A program made the position numbers and the translations under genes. From Helicobacter canadensis MIT 98-5491 (lineage in GTDB: Bacteria; Campylobacterota; Campylobacteria; Campylobacterales; Helicobacteraceae), in the NCBI RefSeq assembly GCF_000162575.1, contig NZ_CM000776.2, positions 1,469,900 through 1,533,899 of the forward strand: DNA of 64,000 bases, written 5' to 3'. This document shows positions 6,710 through 16,549 of the stretch, piece after piece (positions within the stretch are counted from its first letter, which is position 1; each line of letters starts with the position of its first letter). The notes under the pieces are model-generated. The model was not told where the DNA came from and ran no database searches. It saw nothing but the letters and a program-made list of their open reading frames with translations.

Positions 6710-8854
6710 ATGTTTCCATTACAAAGCAAATTAAGACTTATTGGTAGTGTTTTAGGAATCGCTACTGATGAGGATTATATTATTTGTGCAGATAACTTCT
6801 ATAATATCGTTACTTTCTCTATTCAAGATAAAGTCATCAATCAAACCCTGCAACTCTCAAAAGATACGGAACCTCTACACCCTTTTAGCAAATCTGTTGC
6901 TATTTCCCATAAAAACGGAAGAGTTGTAACTGGTTTTACTTCAACTTCCAAAGGCATTGTCTTAAAAACTAAGCCAAAAATTACACCTATTGCAGTGCTT
7001 ACTTGGCAAAAGCTTGAAATTTCTAAAATTGCTTTCTCTTATGATGATAATTATCTTGCCACAGGCGGAGAAGATGGTAGAGTGCTTATTTACATGGGAG
7101 AAAATTATCATTTACTTCTCAGTTTGCCACCTTTCCCAGATTATATTTCATCTATTGCATTTAGCGAATGTGGAACACTTATTTTTAGTGCTTGTTTTGG
7201 CAAAACTGCTATGGTTTTTAGCATCTTAAAAAATACAAAAATCATAGATTTCAAAACCGATTTTGTTGTGGAAGATGCCTTTTTTTATGATAACAACACC
7301 AAATTATTCTGCATTACTAAAAATGGAATTTTTACTTATGATATCTACAAACAAGAATATCTTTGCCAAAATGCTTTACAAAACTCGTGGCTTACAACCT
7401 GCCAAAAACTTCCTGGGGAAGAATTTGCTGTTATTGGAGGAAAATATAATCCATTAAGATTGGCTCGTATTAGCGATAACGCAATCATTGACACTATCCC
7501 ATCAGAATACACTGGTGCAACCTCGCTTTTTTTAGATAAAAATCTGTTATATATAGGTTACTCTAATGGCGCAATTGAGATTGCTCAAATTGATCTTGCA
7601 AAAGAAGAAATGTTAGAATATCTTGCCAATGATGATTTGCAATCCTGCCTTAAGCTTATTAAAGAAAAAAATATCTTTCTTCAAACTTTACCCCAATATA
7701 AAGAAAAACTTGATTCACTCTGGCAAGATAAATTACTTGAAGCCATCGATCTACTCGCTAAAGATAGATTACAAGAAGCACAAAGTCTAATAGAACCCTT
7801 TATGTATGATAACAGCAAAAAAGAAGAATTTGATTATTATTGGCGTCAAAAAGCTAGTGTTGCACGCTTTATGGATCTTATTGAGGAGAAAAACTACACT
7901 GAAGCTTATCAACTTATCAAACAATATCCTTATTTAGAAAACACAATGGCTTATACACAACTTGAAGAATTATGGGAAAAAACCTTTGAACTTGCCAAAA
8001 AATTATTAGCAGAAGATGCACAGCTTAATATCCATAAAGTCAAAGAATTACTAAATCCTTTTGCAAATGTTCCAATTAAAAAAGCAGTTATTACTACCCT
8101 TTTGAAAAATGTTGATAAATTCCTTCAAGCTGATAAGGAATTTAAAGCCAAAAATTTTGTGGAATATTTCAAAATTTGTGAAAAATTTCCCTTTTTGCAG
8201 GCTACAAGAAGCTACAAAAATGCTTTGCTTGTAGGCAACCAAATCATACAACACATTAGCACTTTAGAAAACCAAAATAATTACCAAAAAGCACTTGAAG
8301 TTTGTAAGCTTCTTAATGCAATGTTCCCTTTTAAAAGTATTGCCAATGAAAAATCAAAAAACATTCAACTCAAACAAGAATTTTCTCAATATTGTGCTTC
8401 TAAACAACTCTCAAAAGCTTTTGAAATGGCAGAAGAACATTTTGAACTCCATTCTACATTGGAATATAAAACACTCTATGAAGAATTTAGAGCTAAAGGC
8501 AGAATCGCCTTTGGCTTTGCTTCTAATGGAGATGGTAAAGGCGTGATAGATACCTTAAAAGAATACCTTAACATCAAATGTTGGCAAGATAAAATTGCCT
8601 CTATTTTAAAAATTGCTTATCTCAATGAATTCCTTCAAAATGCTCACCAAAATAGCCAAAATATTAATTGGAAAGAAAGCTTTCAATACTACATTGAACG
8701 CTATGGAAAAGATGAAGAGCTTAAAAAGGTAGCTACCGAAATGGGCTTAGAAAATACCCTAGAGAGTATTTCGCAAGAAGGTAATCCACAAGGCTATCTC
8801 AATGTAAGCTTAGTCGAATCCCTCCTTTGTATTGATGAACAACCACTAAACTAA
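6710..8854 (+). CDS. Beta-propeller (WD40-like) plus alpha-solenoid protein of unknown function
   Basis: 714 residues, no signal peptide and no membrane segment, so probably cytosolic. The first ~300 residues are beta-rich with WD/YVTN-like blades; YLATGGEDGRVLIYMG at about 115-130 is the clearest repeat. From about residue 300 to the end the protein is almost wholly helical, with repeated helix pairs rich in Leu, Lys and Glu and TPR-like spacing (for example KNYTEAYQLIKQYPYLENT). A propeller followed by a solenoid is the architecture of eukaryotic coat and intraflagellar-transport scaffolds; common ancestry is not implied. It has a strong AAAGGAGG ribosome-binding site and ispG follows 15 bp downstream. 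I recognise no named family; a scaffold or trafficking role is only inference. Confidence 0.8.
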   Translation: MFPLQSKLRLIGSVLGIATDEDYIICADNFYNIVTFSIQDKVINQTLQLSKDTEPLHPFSKSVAISHKNGRVVTGFTSTSKGIVLKTKPKITPIAVLTWQKLEISKIAFSYDDNYLATGGEDGRVLIYMGENYHLLLSLPPFPDYISSIAFSECGTLIFSACFGKTAMVFSILKNTKIIDFKTDFVVEDAFFYDNNTKLFCITKNGIFTYDIYKQEYLCQNALQNSWLTTCQKLPGEEFAVIGGKYNPLRLARISDNAIIDTIPSEYTGATSLFLDKNLLYIGYSNGAIEIAQIDLAKEEMLEYLANDDLQSCLKLIKEKNIFLQTLPQYKEKLDSLWQDKLLEAIDLLAKDRLQEAQSLIEPFMYDNSKKEEFDYYWRQKASVARFMDLIEEKNYTEAYQLIKQYPYLENTMAYTQLEELWEKTFELAKKLLAEDAQLNIHKVKELLNPFANVPIKKAVITTLLKNVDKFLQADKEFKAKNFVEYFKICEKFPFLQATRSYKNALLVGNQIIQHISTLENQNNYQKALEVCKLLNAMFPFKSIANEKSKNIQLKQEFSQYCASKQLSKAFEMAEEHFELHSTLEYKTLYEEFRAKGRIAFGFASNGDGKGVIDTLKEYLNIKCWQDKIASILKIAYLNEFLQNAHQNSQNINWKESFQYYIERYGKDEELKKVATEMGLENTLESISQEGNPQGYLNVSLVESLLCIDEQPLN

Positions 8855-8869
8855 CAATAAAGGCTAAAA

Positions 8870-9949
8870 ATGCAAATACAACGCTATCCTACTAAACAAA
8901 TTCAAATCGGAGAAGTCAAGATTGGTGGTGATGCACCTATCTCTGTGCAAAGTATGACTTTTTCAAAAACAGCAGACTTACAAGCTACCAAAGATCAAAT
9001 CGATCGATTGCAACTTGCTGGTTGCGATATTGTGCGTGTGGCTGTGAGCGATGAAGAAGATGCAAAAGCACTCAAAACACTTAAAAGTATGATTTCCTTG
9101 CCCTTAGTTGCAGACATTCACTTCCGTTATAAATTCGCTCTTATTGCTGCTCAATCTGTGGATTGTATCCGCATAAATCCTGGAAATATCGGGTCAAAAG
9201 AAAAAATCAAAGCCGTTGTAGAAGCCTGCAAAGAAAGAAATATTCCTATTCGCATTGGTGTTAATGCCGGCAGTTTAGAGAAACAATTTGAAGACAAATA
9301 TGGTGCTACTCCAAAAGGAATGGTAGAATCAGCACTTTATAATATTAAACTTTTAGAAGATTTTGGCTTTACTCATCTAAAAGTTTCTCTCAAAGCAAGT
9401 GATGTTGAACGCACAATGGCAGCCTATCGAATGTTGCGTCCTTTAGTTTCTTATCCTTTTCATCTTGGCGTAACAGAAGCTGGGGATCTAGAATCATCAA
9501 TGATAAAAAGCTCAATGGCATTAGGGGGACTTTTAATGGAAGGCATTGGAGATACAATGCGAGTCTCTATTACTGGTGAGCTAGAAAAAGAAATAGAAGT
9601 TGCACGCTCTATTTTACGCTATAGCGGAAGACAAAAAGAAGGAATCACTTATATCTCTTGTCCTACTTGTGGTAGATTACAAGCTGATTTGGTGCCTATT
9701 TTAAAGGAACTTAAAATAAGAATGCCAAAAATCAAAACTCCTATGCAGCTTTCTGTTATGGGCTGTGCTGTGAATGCACTCGGGGAAGCTAAACACGCAG
9801 ATGTTGCCATTGCCTTTGGCAGTGGAGATGGGTTAATCATCAAAAAAGGTCAAATAGTAGGAAAATACAAAGAATCAGAACTTATTGATGTCTTTATCAA
9901 AGAAGTCTTACAAACCGAACAAGAAATGATACAAAACCAAGGTTTGTAA
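8870..9949 (+). CDS. ispG: 4-hydroxy-3-methylbut-2-enyl diphosphate synthase IspG (GcpE)
   Basis: 359 residues, the usual bacterial IspG length. The N-terminal TIM barrel is marked by [11 protein letters not shown] and VADIHFRY; the C-terminal [4Fe-4S]-binding region shows SCPTCGR and [16 protein letters not shown]. The enzyme reduces MEcPP to HMBPP in the methylerythritol phosphate pathway and needs flavodoxin or ferredoxin. It lies 15 bp after the propeller-solenoid gene and is probably co-transcribed with it. It converges with proA with only 4 bp between stops. Confidence 0.95.
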   Translation: MQIQRYPTKQIQIGEVKIGGDAPISVQSMTFSKTADLQATKDQIDRLQLAGCDIVRVAVSDEEDAKALKTLKSMISLPLVADIHFRYKFALIAAQSVDCIRINPGNIGSKEKIKAVVEACKERNIPIRIGVNAGSLEKQFEDKYGATPKGMVESALYNIKLLEDFGFTHLKVSLKASDVERTMAAYRMLRPLVSYPFHLGVTEAGDLESSMIKSSMALGGLLMEGIGDTMRVSITGELEKEIEVARSILRYSGRQKEGITYISCPTCGRLQADLVPILKELKIRMPKIKTPMQLSVMGCAVNALGEAKHADVAIAFGSGDGLIIKKGQIVGKYKESELIDVFIKEVLQTEQEMIQNQGL

Positions 9950-9953
9950 TCTC

Positions 9954-11204
9954 TTATCTTATTTGCCCATTACCCCTAATCTTATATTTATAACTTGTAA
10001 GACATTCCACACCCATAGGACCTCTAGCGTGAAGCTTAGAAGTAGAAATCCCTACCTCTGCTCCATAACCAAACTCTCCTCCATCGCTAAACCTTGTTGA
10101 AGCATTCACATACACACAAGCACTATCTACTTGATTTAAAAAATTCTCTGCAATGCTATAATCCTCGCACAAAATTGCTTCACTATGCCCACTACTAAAT
10201 TTACCAATATGTTCCAATGCACCTTGTAAGCCCCGCACTATTCTTATATTTAAAATATTTTCATTATATTCAGTATGATAGGCTTCTAGGGGAATCACTT
10301 CGCACTCTATCCCACTTTGAGCTAAAATTCTACAAGATTCCTTGCAACCTTTAAGAGTTGTCCCCTTTTGCTTCAAAGCCTTAGCCACTTGGGGCAAAAA
10401 CTTTTCAGCAAAACTAGAATCTACAAGCAAAGTCTCACACGCATTACATACGCTAGGGCGAGAAGTTTTAGCATTGACTATCACAGCAATAGATTGCTCT
10501 ATTTTGCAACTTGAATGGGCAAAAATATGACAAACTCCTTTATCTTGCTTAATAATAGGGATTTTTGAGTATTCACTCACAAATTTTATCAAGCCCTCTC
10601 CACCACGCGGAATCACCAGATCTATATATTCTTTAGCACTCAACAATACTTTTAAATCTTCTCTCTCGCAAGAAAGAAAGATAATCGCTTCTTTTGGGAT
10701 CTTAAATTGCTCTAAAACCTTATGAAAAATCTCAACAATGGCTTTATTTGAGTTTTGTGCTTCCTTGCCTCCTTTTAATATACATACATTTCCACTTTTA
10801 AAACAAAGTCCTGCTGTATCACTTGTAACATTTGGACGCGATTCATAAATGATTCCAATCACACCAATTGGGACACTTACTTTTTCTATTTCTAAACCCT
10901 TTGCATTACTAAAACCACCTAGAATCCTACTAAGTGGATCAGGGAGATCCGCAATTTCTTTAAGAGATTTTGCCATTGCTAAAATCCGCTCTTGATTTAG
11001 CGTCAATCGCTCCAACATAGAAGCAGAAAGCCCAAACTCTTGTGCTTTAGATAAATCCTTTTGGTTAGCCTCCAAAATCATCTTACTTTGTGTTTCTAGC
11101 TCTTTAGCACACTCTCTTAAAAATTCCTGCCTTATAGGGTGAGGAATCTGCCTCATATAAACTTTTGCCTCTTTTGCTTTCCTTAAGGTTTCAAAAAACT
11201 CCAT
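9954..11204 (-). CDS. proA: Gamma-glutamyl phosphate reductase ProA
   Basis: 416 residues, full length. The aldehyde dehydrogenase-like fold is indicated by ESRPNVTSD, PRGGEGLI and the catalytic cysteine region NAKTSRPSVCNACETLLV; the C-terminus has ARGPMGVECLTSYKY. It converts gamma-glutamyl phosphate to glutamate semialdehyde in proline synthesis. proB is not adjacent in this window. It follows ppk by 9 bp on the minus strand, so read-through from ppk is likely. A complete proline route is not assumed for H. pylori, so proA marks a metabolic difference from that species. Confidence 0.95.
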   Translation of the reverse strand: MEFFETLRKAKEAKVYMRQIPHPIRQEFLRECAKELETQSKMILEANQKDLSKAQEFGLSASMLERLTLNQERILAMAKSLKEIADLPDPLSRILGGFSNAKGLEIEKVSVPIGVIGIIYESRPNVTSDTAGLCFKSGNVCILKGGKEAQNSNKAIVEIFHKVLEQFKIPKEAIIFLSCEREDLKVLLSAKEYIDLVIPRGGEGLIKFVSEYSKIPIIKQDKGVCHIFAHSSCKIEQSIAVIVNAKTSRPSVCNACETLLVDSSFAEKFLPQVAKALKQKGTTLKGCKESCRILAQSGIECEVIPLEAYHTEYNENILNIRIVRGLQGALEHIGKFSSGHSEAILCEDYSIAENFLNQVDSACVYVNASTRFSDGGEFGYGAEVGISTSKLHARGPMGVECLTSYKYKIRGNGQIR

Positions 11205-11213
11205 ATAACTTCC

Positions 11214-13310
11214 TTAGCTTTCCCTAAACATACGCCTTGCAAGTCGCTTTGCTTTAATTTCCTCTTCTTCACGCTTTAAGGAGGTATAAGTGGCGTTAGT
11301 ATAATCCTCTAAAATTTTTTGACTATTAATGCTTTTACCATTAGAAACTAGCTTTTTGTATTCTCCATCTTCTTGCAATTCGTGAGCATTTGTGTTATCT
11401 TCACTTTGTAAGCGAATAATCCCAAAGAGTTTTTCTGCTAGAGATTCTTCAAAAACAGGCGTCATAAGCTCCACTCTCCGCTCCAAATTTCTTGGCATTA
11501 AATCTGCACTTGCAAAATAAATTTGTGGTTTTGCATGTTTGAAATAATAGATTCGAGCGTGTTCTAAATATTTACCCACAATAGAAATAACGCGGATATT
11601 TTCACTCACTCCTGCCACTTTTGGCTTCAAACAGCAAATCCCTCGCACAATCAAATCAATCTTCACTCCTGCATTAGAAGCCTTATAAAGTGCCACAATC
11701 ACATCGGTATCAACAATAGAATTTGCCTTTAAAATAATTCTTCCTTCACTTCCTTTTTTGGCTTCATTTTCAATTAATTCTATGATTTTGGGCTTAATTT
11801 GCAAAGGTGCTGCAAGTAGCGTATTAAGCCTTGATTTATGAGAGAAACCAGAAAGATTATGAAAAAATTTCGTCGCATCTTGCGTAAATTCTTTCTTAGA
11901 AGTCATATAGCTAATATCTGTGTAAATTTTTGCACTGCTCGTGTTGTAATTCCCCGTGCTTAAATGCACATATTCGCGCAACTCTTTGCCTATACTCTTT
12001 ATCACCAAAGCAATCTTAGCATGCACTTTTAACCCAGGGACTCCATAAATCACATGCGCACCTGCCCCTTCTAATGCCTTAGCCCAATGCAAATTATTTT
12101 CTTCATCAAAACGAGCCTTTAGCTCCACCAATGCTGTTACTTGCTTGCCATTTTCAGCCGCTTCAATTAATGCCTTAACAATGGGCGAGTTTTTCCCTAC
12201 ACGATAAAGTGTCATACGAATCGAAAATACATCGGGATCTTTAGCAGCACTTTGGATAAAATTCACCACAGGATCAAAACTCTCATAAGGTTGAAATAAC
12301 AACACATCTTGAGTGTCTAAAATTGAAAAAATATTTGCATTAGAATCAAGTGGGGGCAGAATCTTTGGTGTATAACTTGGAAAAGTGAGTTGTGCAAAAT
12401 TCTTATTCCCTACAATCTCCCATAAAATACTAGAATTCATCGGCAATTCACATTCATAAATATCTTCACTAGAAACAGGGATATAATTTGTAATAAAGCG
12501 CTTTAGTTCTTCATCTTTTGTTTTGCCAATTTCTAAACGAATAATTTCCCCTTTGCGACGAGATTTCAGCCCTTCTGTCATTAACGCCATAAAGTCATCG
12601 CCTTCTTCTTCTTCAATCTCCATATCGGCATTTCTTGTAACCCTAAAAGCAGTCCAACTAAGCACCGAAAATCCAGGAAATAACTCACTTGTGAATTCTG
12701 CTACAACACTATCTGTTAGCACATAAGTGTCTCCTAGCTTAATAAATCCAGGAAGCATTCTTGAAATACGCGTCATTCCAAACTTAATTTCATTAGGATT
12801 ATCAAGACTTTGAAGTTTGAGTGCTAACACATAGCTAAGATTATTTAAATGTGGAAAAGGGTGCGTAGCATCAACCGCAATAGGGACAACAATAGGATAA
12901 AGATGATTCATAAAATAATCTTGCAATTGTTTTTGTTGTTCTTTATTTGCTTCTTTATAAGTTTTAATGCAAAGTCCAAGTTTATTTAATGATTCTTTAA
13001 TCTCAAAATAACACGCCTCTAAAAGCTTTTTTTCTTTTTTAAGATAGCCTCGAATCTCTTCTAATTGCTCTTTAGGGGTGAGCCTATCTGCCCCACTTTC
13101 TGTGATTCTAGCAGCATAAAGTCGCTTTAGCCCAGCCACTCTCACCATATAAAATTCATCTAAATTTGTGCCATAAATTGCGATAAATTTTAAACGCTCC
13201 AAAAGCGGATTATTAGAGTTTTGTGCTTCACTTAAAACGCGTGTATTAAACCGCAGCCAAGATAATTCACGATTAATAAAGTTGCTTGATTCTTTTAGCT
13301 GATTAGACAT
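11214..13310 (-). CDS. ppk: Polyphosphate kinase Ppk1
   Basis: 698 residues, full-length PPK1. The N-terminal domain begins INRELSWLRFN; the head domain follows. The two PLD-like C-terminal domains contain VALVELKARFDEENN, the phosphorylated histidine region LKVHAKIALV, and HLSTGNYN. It makes inorganic polyphosphate from ATP at the inner membrane, relevant to stress survival and motility in this group. A -10-like TATAAT lies about 26-31 nt upstream. A Ppx/GppA phosphatase gene is also in this window (27513-28448). Confidence 0.96.
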   Translation of the reverse strand: MSNQLKESSNFINRELSWLRFNTRVLSEAQNSNNPLLERLKFIAIYGTNLDEFYMVRVAGLKRLYAARITESGADRLTPKEQLEEIRGYLKKEKKLLEACYFEIKESLNKLGLCIKTYKEANKEQQKQLQDYFMNHLYPIVVPIAVDATHPFPHLNNLSYVLALKLQSLDNPNEIKFGMTRISRMLPGFIKLGDTYVLTDSVVAEFTSELFPGFSVLSWTAFRVTRNADMEIEEEEGDDFMALMTEGLKSRRKGEIIRLEIGKTKDEELKRFITNYIPVSSEDIYECELPMNSSILWEIVGNKNFAQLTFPSYTPKILPPLDSNANIFSILDTQDVLLFQPYESFDPVVNFIQSAAKDPDVFSIRMTLYRVGKNSPIVKALIEAAENGKQVTALVELKARFDEENNLHWAKALEGAGAHVIYGVPGLKVHAKIALVIKSIGKELREYVHLSTGNYNTSSAKIYTDISYMTSKKEFTQDATKFFHNLSGFSHKSRLNTLLAAPLQIKPKIIELIENEAKKGSEGRIILKANSIVDTDVIVALYKASNAGVKIDLIVRGICCLKPKVAGVSENIRVISIVGKYLEHARIYYFKHAKPQIYFASADLMPRNLERRVELMTPVFEESLAEKLFGIIRLQSEDNTNAHELQEDGEYKKLVSNGKSINSQKILEDYTNATYTSLKREEEEIKAKRLARRMFRES

Positions 13311-13335
13311 TGCCCACCCTTTGTGCTTTTCTACA

Positions 13336-13341
13336 ATTATA
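13336..13341 (-). promoter_or_regulatory. -10 box for ppk-proA
   Basis: The minus strand reads TATAAT here, 25 bp before the ppk start codon. The intergenic region 13311-13469 has no other recognisable element; it is A/T rich and separates yggS from ppk. Confidence 0.4.
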
Positions 13342-13469
13342 CCTTACTCAACCAAAAAACTTCTCGATTCTCAAATATTTAGCAGTTTTTATTAAACTTT
13401 TCTAATAAATCTACTCATTTAAAGAACAAAAACTAGAATCTTTTATAGAATCAAAATAATCTTACCATT

Positions 13470-14144
13470 TTATTTAAAAAGAGTGCTTCCAAGTCTCACG
13501 CAATTGCTTCCGCATCGAATCGCCAATTCAAAATCTCCACTCATTCCCATACTCAAGGTATTAGCACCAAAATTTTGCAGTTTTTCAAATAAAGCCCGTG
13601 TTGTCTCAAAGCTTTTTTGAATTAAATTACAATCCGTTGAATGCGCCCCAATACTCATTAGCCCACAAAGTTTAACATTTGGGCACTCTTCTAATATTTG
13701 GTAATAAATTTCTATCGCTTCTTCAGGCATAACTCCACTTTTGGTAGATTCTTTAGCGCTATTGATTTGCAAGAGCGTTTTAAGATAAATATGCTCTTGC
13801 TCCAATCTCTTTTGAAGTTGTTTGGCTAACTCCAAAGAGTGCAAACTATGAAACATAAAAGGTTTTAATTTTAAAAGTGCATTAATTTTATTGCTTTGGA
13901 GATTTCCAATAAAATGCCACTCTAGGGGCAGTGATTCTAGAGTATTAGCTTTTTGGGTTAAATCTTGCACTTTATTTTCCCCAAAAGCCCTTTGCCCACA
14001 TTCATACAAAGCTTGTATTTCTTGAGTAGTAGAATATTTACTCACTGCAACAAGCCGCACAATCCTATGTCTATCAACTGCAATTCTAGCTTTTTCTATC
14101 TTTTCAATAGCATTAATTAAATTTTCTTTAAAATTTTGCATCAC
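13470..14144 (-). CDS. PLP homeostasis protein (YggS/PROSC family)
   Basis: 224 residues forming the alanine-racemase-like N-terminal barrel of the YggS/PLPBP family. The PLP lysine lies in LVAVSKYST near residue 36; GENKVQD, WHFIGNLQSNK, GLMSIG and SMGMSGDFELAI are further signatures. These proteins bind PLP and buffer the pool of free cofactor; no catalytic reaction is established. It is the last gene of the pyrD operon, 6 bp after rseP. No obvious terminator hairpin follows the stop. Confidence 0.93.
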   Translation of the reverse strand: MMQNFKENLINAIEKIEKARIAVDRHRIVRLVAVSKYSTTQEIQALYECGQRAFGENKVQDLTQKANTLESLPLEWHFIGNLQSNKINALLKLKPFMFHSLHSLELAKQLQKRLEQEHIYLKTLLQINSAKESTKSGVMPEEAIEIYYQILEECPNVKLCGLMSIGAHSTDCNLIQKSFETTRALFEKLQNFGANTLSMGMSGDFELAIRCGSNCVRLGSTLFK

Positions 14145-14150
14145 TTTCCT

Positions 14151-15221
14151 TTAAAAAGGCATTGTTCCATTCATAATACGCATAACATCATTATATAATC
14201 CAAGCCCCATAAGCCCAAATAAAACAACCCAACCTGCTAGTGTTAAACGATAGATAGCATTAAGGCTTGGAATCTTTTTGGTTATCATTTCATAAAGAGT
14301 AAAAACAATATGCCCCCCATCTAATGCAGGGATAGGCAAAAGATTTAAGATTCCCAAATTCACAGATATTAAAGCTGTAAAAGTCAAAAGAGTAACAATT
14401 CCTAATTCTGTTGCTTTTTTGGTAATAGAAACAATTGAAACGACTCCTCCCACCTCACTAAAAGGCACAACTCCCAAAATGATCTTCTCTAATCCCTGCA
14501 AAATAAGGGTGCTAGCTTGGAGAGTTTGAGAGAAAGCATAAGGAATACTCTCAAGTGGAGAATAAGAAATTTTGCGTATTTCATTAGCCGCAATAATTCC
14601 AATTAAAGGGCGAGAAATCTCTTCACCAAAAATATTTTTACTTTGCCCAAGTTTGGGAATCAAAATCGCAGTTTGCACTTGTGAATCACGCAAAAAAGTA
14701 ACCTCCAATTCGCCAACAGAAGATTCCACTACCCTATTAAGCTTATCCCAAGTTTTAATGCTTTCTCCATTAATGGCAACAATTTCATCGCCTGCTTGCA
14801 AACCTGCCTTACTTGCAGGCATATCTTCCTGCACTTTTCCAATAACAGGAGCTAACTCATTTTGCCCCATTAAAGCAATAGCAATATAGAGCAAAAAAGC
14901 TAAAAAGAGATTAAAAAATGATCCAGCTGCAAGTATAACCAATCTTTTGTAAGTGGCAATCCCATAAAGGCTATCTTTTTCATAATTGCGATTTTTAGGA
15001 TCAATGTCGCTTTGCCCTTTAAGCTGCACAAAACCACCAAGTGGAATAGGACGCAAAGAATATTCAGTCTCTCCAATTTGTTTTTTCCATAATTTTTGAC
15101 TTCCAAAACCAATGCTAAAGGCTTCTACTTTTACGCCAAAAAGCTTTGCGGCTAAAAAATGCCCCAATTCATGAAAAAAGACCAAAAAAGCTAGAACAAG
15201 AATAGAACCAATAAAACCCAT
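14151..15221 (-). CDS. rseP: RseP-type site-2 intramembrane metalloprotease
   Basis: 356 residues. The zinc-binding HELGH motif lies in the first membrane segment (FFHELGHFLAAKLFG), and the third ligand is in the LLPIPALDGGH motif (NxxPxxxLDG type) in a C-terminal segment. A single PDZ domain sits between (about residues 120-195; DMPASKAGLQAGDEIVAIN). Site-2 proteases cleave transmembrane anchors of anti-sigma factors or signal-peptide remnants in the inner membrane. The substrate here is unknown. It lies 3 bp after pgsA in the pyrD operon. Confidence 0.93.
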   Translation of the reverse strand: MGFIGSILVLAFLVFFHELGHFLAAKLFGVKVEAFSIGFGSQKLWKKQIGETEYSLRPIPLGGFVQLKGQSDIDPKNRNYEKDSLYGIATYKRLVILAAGSFFNLFLAFLLYIAIALMGQNELAPVIGKVQEDMPASKAGLQAGDEIVAINGESIKTWDKLNRVVESSVGELEVTFLRDSQVQTAILIPKLGQSKNIFGEEISRPLIGIIAANEIRKISYSPLESIPYAFSQTLQASTLILQGLEKIILGVVPFSEVGGVVSIVSITKKATELGIVTLLTFTALISVNLGILNLLPIPALDGGHIVFTLYEMITKKIPSLNAIYRLTLAGWVVLFGLMGLGLYNDVMRIMNGTMPF

Positions 15222-15224
15222 ATT

Positions 15225-15767
15225 TTACCTTGTCTTTGTGTAAGCTTTAGCATAATCATAGCCCGAATAAAGGGTAATAATTACAGCAAGCCATAAAGTA
15301 GCATTTGCAAAAGAATAATCCATAAGCAAAAAAGCAATCGCCGTAATTTGTAATCCTGTTTTGTATTTTCCAAGATTTGACGCAGCCACTCTCAAACCTT
15401 TTGCAGCAGCAGCAACTCTAAGCCCAGTAATAAAAAATTCTCTCCCCAAAATCAAAAAAACAGCCCAAGCATTAACCCTATCAATCACCAAAAGCCCAAT
15501 AAAAGCCGCAAGCATTAAAAGCTTATCGGCTAAGGGATCAAAAATCTCCCCAAAAAGACTCGTAACTTTAAAGTTTCTAGCAATAAAACCATCAAAAAAA
15601 TCCGTAATGCTTGCAACACAAAAAAGTAAACAAGCAAGATAATTCACCCAAGTAGAATGAATTGAAGGTGGTAGCAACTCCCAACCATAAAGCAAAATAG
15701 CTAAAAGCAAGATTGCAAAACAGATTCTAAGAGCTGTTAAAAAATTTGGAAGACTTTTTAGATTCAT
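15225..15767 (-). CDS. pgsA: CDP-diacylglycerol-glycerol-3-phosphate phosphatidyltransferase
   Basis: 180 residues, mostly membrane-embedded, with the complete CDP-alcohol phosphotransferase motif: DFFDGFIAR, then G eight residues later, then FDPLADK (D(x)2DG(x)2AR(x)8G(x)3D(x)3D). Its size and the N-terminal NLPNFLTALRI fit PgsA, which makes phosphatidylglycerophosphate for phosphatidylglycerol and cardiolipin. Its start overlaps the fabL-like stop by one base (TAATG type), so translation is probably coupled. Confidence 0.93.
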   Translation of the reverse strand: MNLKSLPNFLTALRICFAILLLAILLYGWELLPPSIHSTWVNYLACLLFCVASITDFFDGFIARNFKVTSLFGEIFDPLADKLLMLAAFIGLLVIDRVNAWAVFLILGREFFITGLRVAAAAKGLRVAASNLGKYKTGLQITAIAFLLMDYSFANATLWLAVIITLYSGYDYAKAYTKTR

Positions 15768-16549
15768 TACTTAAAGCTTGTTCCTCCATCAATCACAATT
15801 GTTTGTCCTGTAAGCCAAGCACTTGAAGAATCATCGCATAAAAACAAACAAGCCCCTGCTATATCTTCAGGTTTCCCCATACGCCCAAGCGGACTTTGAG
15901 ATTCTACTGCTGCTTTAATTTCCGCATAATCAGGGAAAGCTTTGAGCGCATCTGTATCAATAGGTCCTCCACTCACTGCATTCACGCGAATATTATATTC
16001 ACCAAGCTCCATTGCCGCATATTTTACCATAGTTTCTACAGCATTTTTAGAATTCCCATGCCCTGCATAATTTGGCATATACACGAGATTTCCTGTGGAG
16101 CTAAGAGAAATAATGCTTCCACCGCCCACTTTTTGCATTCTCTTAGCCGCTTCTTGCGCACCCACAACAAAAGCAAGAACCGTTGCAGTATAAATATTAT
16201 TCAAACCTTTTGGTTTAAGACGCATAAAAGGAGCAAAACCGCCCACCACACTTTTACCATAAATAATTGCATTACTGATAAAAAAATCCACTCTTTCAAA
16301 ATCTTCATCAATTTTTGCAAATAAATCTTTATAAGTTTCTGGCTCTAAAACATTTAAAGGATAAGTTTTAATTTTGATTTGATATTTAGATTCTACATCA
16401 GCAATAATTTTCTGTGCTTCTTCTTCATTTTTATTATAAGTAAAAGCAATATTAACGCCATTTTGTGCAAAACGATATAGAATCGCCTTGCCAATGCCAC
16501 GCGTTGCTCCGCTAATAACTAAGGTTTTGTTTTTCATATTTTCTATCAT
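15767..16549 (-). CDS. fabL: FabL-type SDR, probable NADPH enoyl-ACP reductase
   Basis: 260 residues, Rossmann fold with GATRGIGKA at the N-terminus. The catalytic Tyr and Lys are separated by six residues (YAGHGNSK), the spacing of enoyl-ACP reductases rather than YxxxK of ordinary SDRs. The block [18 protein letters not shown] closely resembles Bacillus FabL. I therefore prefer enoyl-ACP reductase of fatty acid synthesis to the hydroxysteroid-dehydrogenase label often given to Helicobacter homologues. The start at 16549 overlaps the dapA stop by 4 bp (ATGA) and is served by GAGG; a second in-frame ATG lies at 16537. It sits between dapA and pgsA in the operon. Confidence 0.8.
   Translation of the reverse strand: MIENMKNKTLVISGATRGIGKAILYRFAQNGVNIAFTYNKNEEEAQKIIADVESKYQIKIKTYPLNVLEPETYKDLFAKIDEDFERVDFFISNAIIYGKSVVGGFAPFMRLKPKGLNNIYTATVLAFVVGAQEAAKRMQKVGGGSIISLSSTGNLVYMPNYAGHGNSKNAVETMVKYAAMELGEYNIRVNAVSGGPIDTDALKAFPDYAEIKAAVESQSPLGRMGKPEDIAGACLFLCDDSSSAWLTGQTIVIDGGTSFK

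Noticed and set aside
6546-6734. 62-codon plus-strand frame before the propeller-solenoid gene
   Set aside because: It runs through the antisense of tRNA-Glu and overlaps the start and ribosome-binding site of the real gene.
15896-16324. 142-codon plus-strand frame
   Set aside because: Antisense shadow of the fabL-like gene; the His/Ile/Phe-rich product has no domain pattern.
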